Assembly: GCA_022822305.1 (NCBI GenBank)
Contig: JAJEBY010000016.1
Location: forward strand, 310,001-374,000
Direction: 5' to 3'
Length of the DNA stretch: 64,000 nt
Source: Anaerolineae bacterium
Lineage (GTDB): Bacteria; Chloroflexota; Anaerolineae; Aggregatilineales; Phototrophicaceae
Numbering within the stretch: the first letter of the stretch is position 1; the number at the start of each line of letters is the position of its first letter. The notes under the pieces are model-generated. The model ran no database searches. It saw only the letters and a program-made list of their open reading frames with translations, and was not told the DNA's origin. This document shows, one piece after another, positions 61,575 through 64,000 of the stretch. The position numbers were made by a program, and so were the translations under genes.

Positions 61575-62966
61575 ATGGTCACTGGTCCTACCTTTGAAGA
61601 GATGCTGCGCCCGAACAAGATTGACCCGGCCATACGGGCGAGCGCGCTGGCGGCGCTAGACGCCGATCCGCTCAATCCGCTCAACCTCTACAATATCACC
61701 TGGCGCGGCGCCGACGATCAGATCTACTATCTGGTCCTGCCCAAAGCCTTGACCGGCGTCGATGCCGAGATCGTGCTGCTTTACGGGATGAATTTCCCGT
61801 CGGGCAGCCACAAGGTGGGGGCGGCCTATTCGGTCTTGCTGGAAAAACAACTGCTGGGCGAGGTCGATCCGGCGCGGCACACCCTGGTGTGGCCGTCGAC
61901 CGGCAATTATGGCATCGGCGGCGCCTTCATCGGCTGCCGCATGGAATATGACAGCATCGTCGTGCTGCCGGAAGAAATGAGCCAGGAACGATTCGATCGC
62001 ATCAGCAGTTATGGCGCGCGCATCATTCGCACCGCCGGCAGCGAGAGCAATGTCAAAGAGATCTATGACGAGGTCAATCGCCTGAGCGCTAGCGACGACA
62101 AAATTCGTGTCCTCAATCAATTCGAGGTCATGGGCAATTATCGTTTTCATTATCACGTCACCGGCAACACCATCGTGGAATTGGCGGAGGACTTGGCTGG
62201 CGCCGGCATCGGCAAGGGCAGGGTATCGGCCTTTGTTTCGGCCATGGGCAGCGCCGGAACGATCGCCGCCGGTGATCGGCTGAAGCAGGTCTGGCCCGAT
62301 CACAAGATTGTTGGTCTGGAGCCGATCCAGTGCCCGACGCTTTTCAACAACGGCTACGGCGCTCACGAAATCCAGGGCATCGGCGACAAGCATGTGACCT
62401 GGATTCATAACGTATTCAACATGGATGCCTTGATGGCTATTGATGATATGGATTGTCTTTACGGCTTGCAGTTGCTGGCGGAGGCGGAGGGACGCCAGAC
62501 CCTGGTGAATCGCTATGGCCTGGACCAAAGCTTGGTGGAGCGGCTGTCCGCGACCTTGGGCATCAGCGGCATCTGCAACATTATCGGCGCCATCAAGACG
62601 GCCAAGTTCTACGATATGGGCGCCGACGATGTGGTGGTCACGGTCGCCACCGACGCCATGGAGCGCTACGGGTCGGTGATGACCAAGCTACAGGCCGCGC
62701 GCGGCGCGCTGGACGAGGCGCGCGCCACCGCCATCGTCGACGGCGTTTTTCATCGGGCCGGCGGCGACTGGGTGATGGAAGGCAGCCGTGACGCCCGCGA
62801 ACGTTGGCATAATCTGAAGTACTACACCTGGGTGGAACAGCAAGGCAAATCAGTCGACGAACTGAATGCGCAGCGGGATCCGGGTTGGTGGCTGGAACAC
62901 CAGGAACTTGTGGCCGAGATCGACAAGCGCCTGCTGGAGCAGCGCGCGCGCCAGACAAGGAATTGA
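61575..62966 (+). CDS. Cysteine-synthase/tryptophan-synthase-beta-like PLP enzyme of the YgeW cluster
   Basis: A 463-residue fold-type II PLP enzyme. The candidate PLP lysine is in SGSHKVGAAYSVLLEK, the Asn loop is WPSTGNYGIGGAF, and the glycine-rich phosphate loop is SAMGSAGTIAAGDRLK. It is longer than CysK (about 310 aa), with an extra ~110 C-terminal residues rich in aromatic and charged residues (WHNLKYYTWVEQQGKS). Related unassigned PLP proteins occur in purine-breakdown clusters, so beta-elimination of a diaminopropionate-like product is possible but not shown. It starts four bases after the small coiled-coil gene. Confidence 0.88.
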   Translation: MVTGPTFEEMLRPNKIDPAIRASALAALDADPLNPLNLYNITWRGADDQIYYLVLPKALTGVDAEIVLLYGMNFPSGSHKVGAAYSVLLEKQLLGEVDPARHTLVWPSTGNYGIGGAFIGCRMEYDSIVVLPEEMSQERFDRISSYGARIIRTAGSESNVKEIYDEVNRLSASDDKIRVLNQFEVMGNYRFHYHVTGNTIVELAEDLAGAGIGKGRVSAFVSAMGSAGTIAAGDRLKQVWPDHKIVGLEPIQCPTLFNNGYGAHEIQGIGDKHVTWIHNVFNMDALMAIDDMDCLYGLQLLAEAEGRQTLVNRYGLDQSLVERLSATLGISGICNIIGAIKTAKFYDMGADDVVVTVATDAMERYGSVMTKLQAARGALDEARATAIVDGVFHRAGGDWVMEGSRDARERWHNLKYYTWVEQQGKSVDELNAQRDPGWWLEHQELVAEIDKRLLEQRARQTRN

Positions 62967-62982
62967 CGGAGACGGCATACCC

Positions 62983-63426
62983 ATGTATGCGGACGATCGT
63001 GTGTTGATAGGCGTCGTCAAGCGCAAAAAGGATTACCAAATCGCGCGTCAAGAGCATTGGTATCGCATTCCCCAGCAACGCATGCCCCAGGGGATCAACG
63101 CCGAGTACATCTCATTTTTCTTGAGTCGCCGCTCCTTCCGCGAACGGGGCGGCGCCATCGCCTGCTTCGCGCGCATCACCGGCATTGAATTGGTCCGGCG
63201 GGCCGATCTGCTGCCCGGCGAAACCCGGCGCGGTCAAGAACTCTACTACAAAGTGCAATTTCGCCAGCTGGTAGACAAAGATCCGCCAATATCCAATGAT
63301 TCCCGCCGGGCCTTCAGTTTCATACGCACCACTTGGGATCGATTTGTCGCCGCCACAACGATTCCCGATCTCTACAGCCGAGCGGAACACTATGTCGACC
63401 GCGTCACCACTGCCTTGGGCGGCTAA
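62983..63426 (+). CDS. Conserved protein of unknown function, 147 aa, within the purine cluster
   Basis: Start set at ATG 62983 with GGAG ten bases upstream; a longer frame from 62866 overlaps the previous gene and adds atypical sequence. About 147 residues, rich in Arg, Tyr and aromatic strands: DDRVLIGVVKRKKDYQIARQ, EHWYRIPQQRMP, AEYISFFLSRRSF, YYKVQFRQLVDKDPP, IRTTWDRFVAATTIPDLY. I recall similar conserved proteins in Chloroflexota and Clostridia, often stand-alone, and a PUA/EVE-like nucleic-acid-binding fold is possible. No catalytic motif is recognised. Confidence 0.78.
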   Translation: MYADDRVLIGVVKRKKDYQIARQEHWYRIPQQRMPQGINAEYISFFLSRRSFRERGGAIACFARITGIELVRRADLLPGETRRGQELYYKVQFRQLVDKDPPISNDSRRAFSFIRTTWDRFVAATTIPDLYSRAEHYVDRVTTALGG

Positions 63427-63474
63427 GGTCTCCGAATGCGGCGCGCGTGTCCTGGGAAAGAGAAAGGCGCGATC

Positions 63475-64000
63475 ATGTTAATCATCAACGCCAATTTGAT
63501 CACCTTGGGCGACGATCCCCGAATACTCGGCGATCATGCCGTTTTGATCAAAGACGGTCTTATCACCGACATCGGACCCAGCAAGGCGCTGGAAGCCAAG
63601 TATCCCGAGCGGGATAAACTGGATGCGCGGGGACAATATGTCATGCCGGGCAGTATCTGCGCCCATACCCATTTCTATGGCGCTTATGCGCGCGGCATGG
63701 CGATTCCCGGCCCGCCCCCCGCCGATTTTCCCCAGATTCTGGAGCGCCTCTGGTGGCCGCTGGACAAAGCTCTGGATCGCGACAGCGTACGCGCCAGCGC
63801 GCTGGTCTGCTTGGTCGATGCCATCAAACACGGCGCCACCAGCTTGATCGATCATCATGCCAGCCCCAATTTCATCGATGGCAGCCTCGATGTGATCGGC
63901 GCGGCGGTAGAAGCGGCCGGTTTGCGCGCTGTGCTCTGTTATGAAGTTACTGATCGCGATGGCATGGACAAGATGGCGGCCGGCATCGACGAGAATCTCC
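63475..64000 (+). CDS. ssnA: SsnA-family amidohydrolase, cut by the window end
   Basis: ATG 63475, with AAAGG seven bases upstream, opens a frame that continues past the window; about 175 residues are visible. It matches SsnA closely: the early GLITDIG, GQYVMPGSICAHTHFYGAYARGM with metal-binding His-x-His, RLWWPLDKALDRDSV, and TSLIDHHASPNFIDGSLD. SsnA is reported in gut bacteria as part of the anaerobic uric-acid/purine cluster, acting as an aminohydrolase. The rest of the cluster, for example YgfK, hydantoinase or xanthine-dehydrogenase subunits, might follow to the right. Confidence 0.95.
   Translation, partial: MLIINANLITLGDDPRILGDHAVLIKDGLITDIGPSKALEAKYPERDKLDARGQYVMPGSICAHTHFYGAYARGMAIPGPPPADFPQILERLWWPLDKALDRDSVRASALVCLVDAIKHGATSLIDHHASPNFIDGSLDVIGAAVEAAGLRAVLCYEVTDRDGMDKMAAGIDENL

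Overview
The window is a G+C-rich bacterial chromosome segment, most consistent with an uncultured member of the Chloroflexota (Anaerolineae or a relative). This is an inference from several things seen together: many large multi-membrane GT-C glycosyltransferases, an alanine/threonine/proline-linker lipoprotein, an L25 protein with a long acidic tail, a tandem double-XRE regulator, and a carbohydrate ABC system without its own ATPase. No rRNA, phage, IS or CRISPR was seen. Three tRNA genes (Gly-CCC, Val-UAC, Leu-CAG) and several near-consensus sigma-70 promoters show ordinary housekeeping signals.

Layout. 1-6721 (minus) is an envelope-glycan block: a cut-off GT-C enzyme, a small internally deleted paralogue, a 919-residue GT-C enzyme, a GT4 glycosyltransferase and a UPF0104 membrane protein. 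6942-11643 holds tRNA-Gly, ribosomal protein L25, gyrA and a small membrane protein. 11789-16550 has an unknown anchored protein with birA, then a HIT hydrolase with another GT-C enzyme. 16547-25310 (minus) combines two GT-C enzymes with a tandem pair of ABC half-exporters. 25460-31643 has a double-XRE regulator, an APC-like permease with a large soluble tail, a methyltransferase, and an SDR/zinc-dehydrogenase pair. 31822-40250 (minus) is a long probable operon: lipoprotein, GH63-like glycosidase, ABC exporter, methyltransferase, argS, dcd and tRNA-Val, closed by a terminator. 40468-47075 (plus) has a DUF971 protein, a maltose-type ABC importer (malE-terminator-malF-malG), a MaoC-type hydratase and galT. 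47091-51308 has an SH3b/beta-lactamase-fold protein, tRNA-Leu, a DivIC/FtsB-like protein and a guanylate kinase-YgfZ fusion.

51458-64000 (plus) is the most notable region: folD, an 8-oxoguanine-deaminase-like amidohydrolase, adenine deaminase, YgeY, YgeW, carbamate kinase, two fold-type II PLP enzymes, a conserved unknown and ssnA (cut by the window end). It resembles the YgeW/YgeY/SsnA cluster that gut anaerobes use for purine and uric-acid breakdown. Here it carries two extra purine deaminases at its head, FolD just upstream, and a dolichol-phosphate-mannose-synthase-like GT2 with a small coiled-coil protein embedded in it. A reasonable model is a purine-scavenging pathway: deamination of bases, ring-fragment hydrolysis by amidohydrolase and M20 enzymes, carbamoyl transfer by YgeW, ATP recovery by carbamate kinase, and amino-acid-like products handled by the PLP enzymes. 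That model is inferred from family membership and gene order only.
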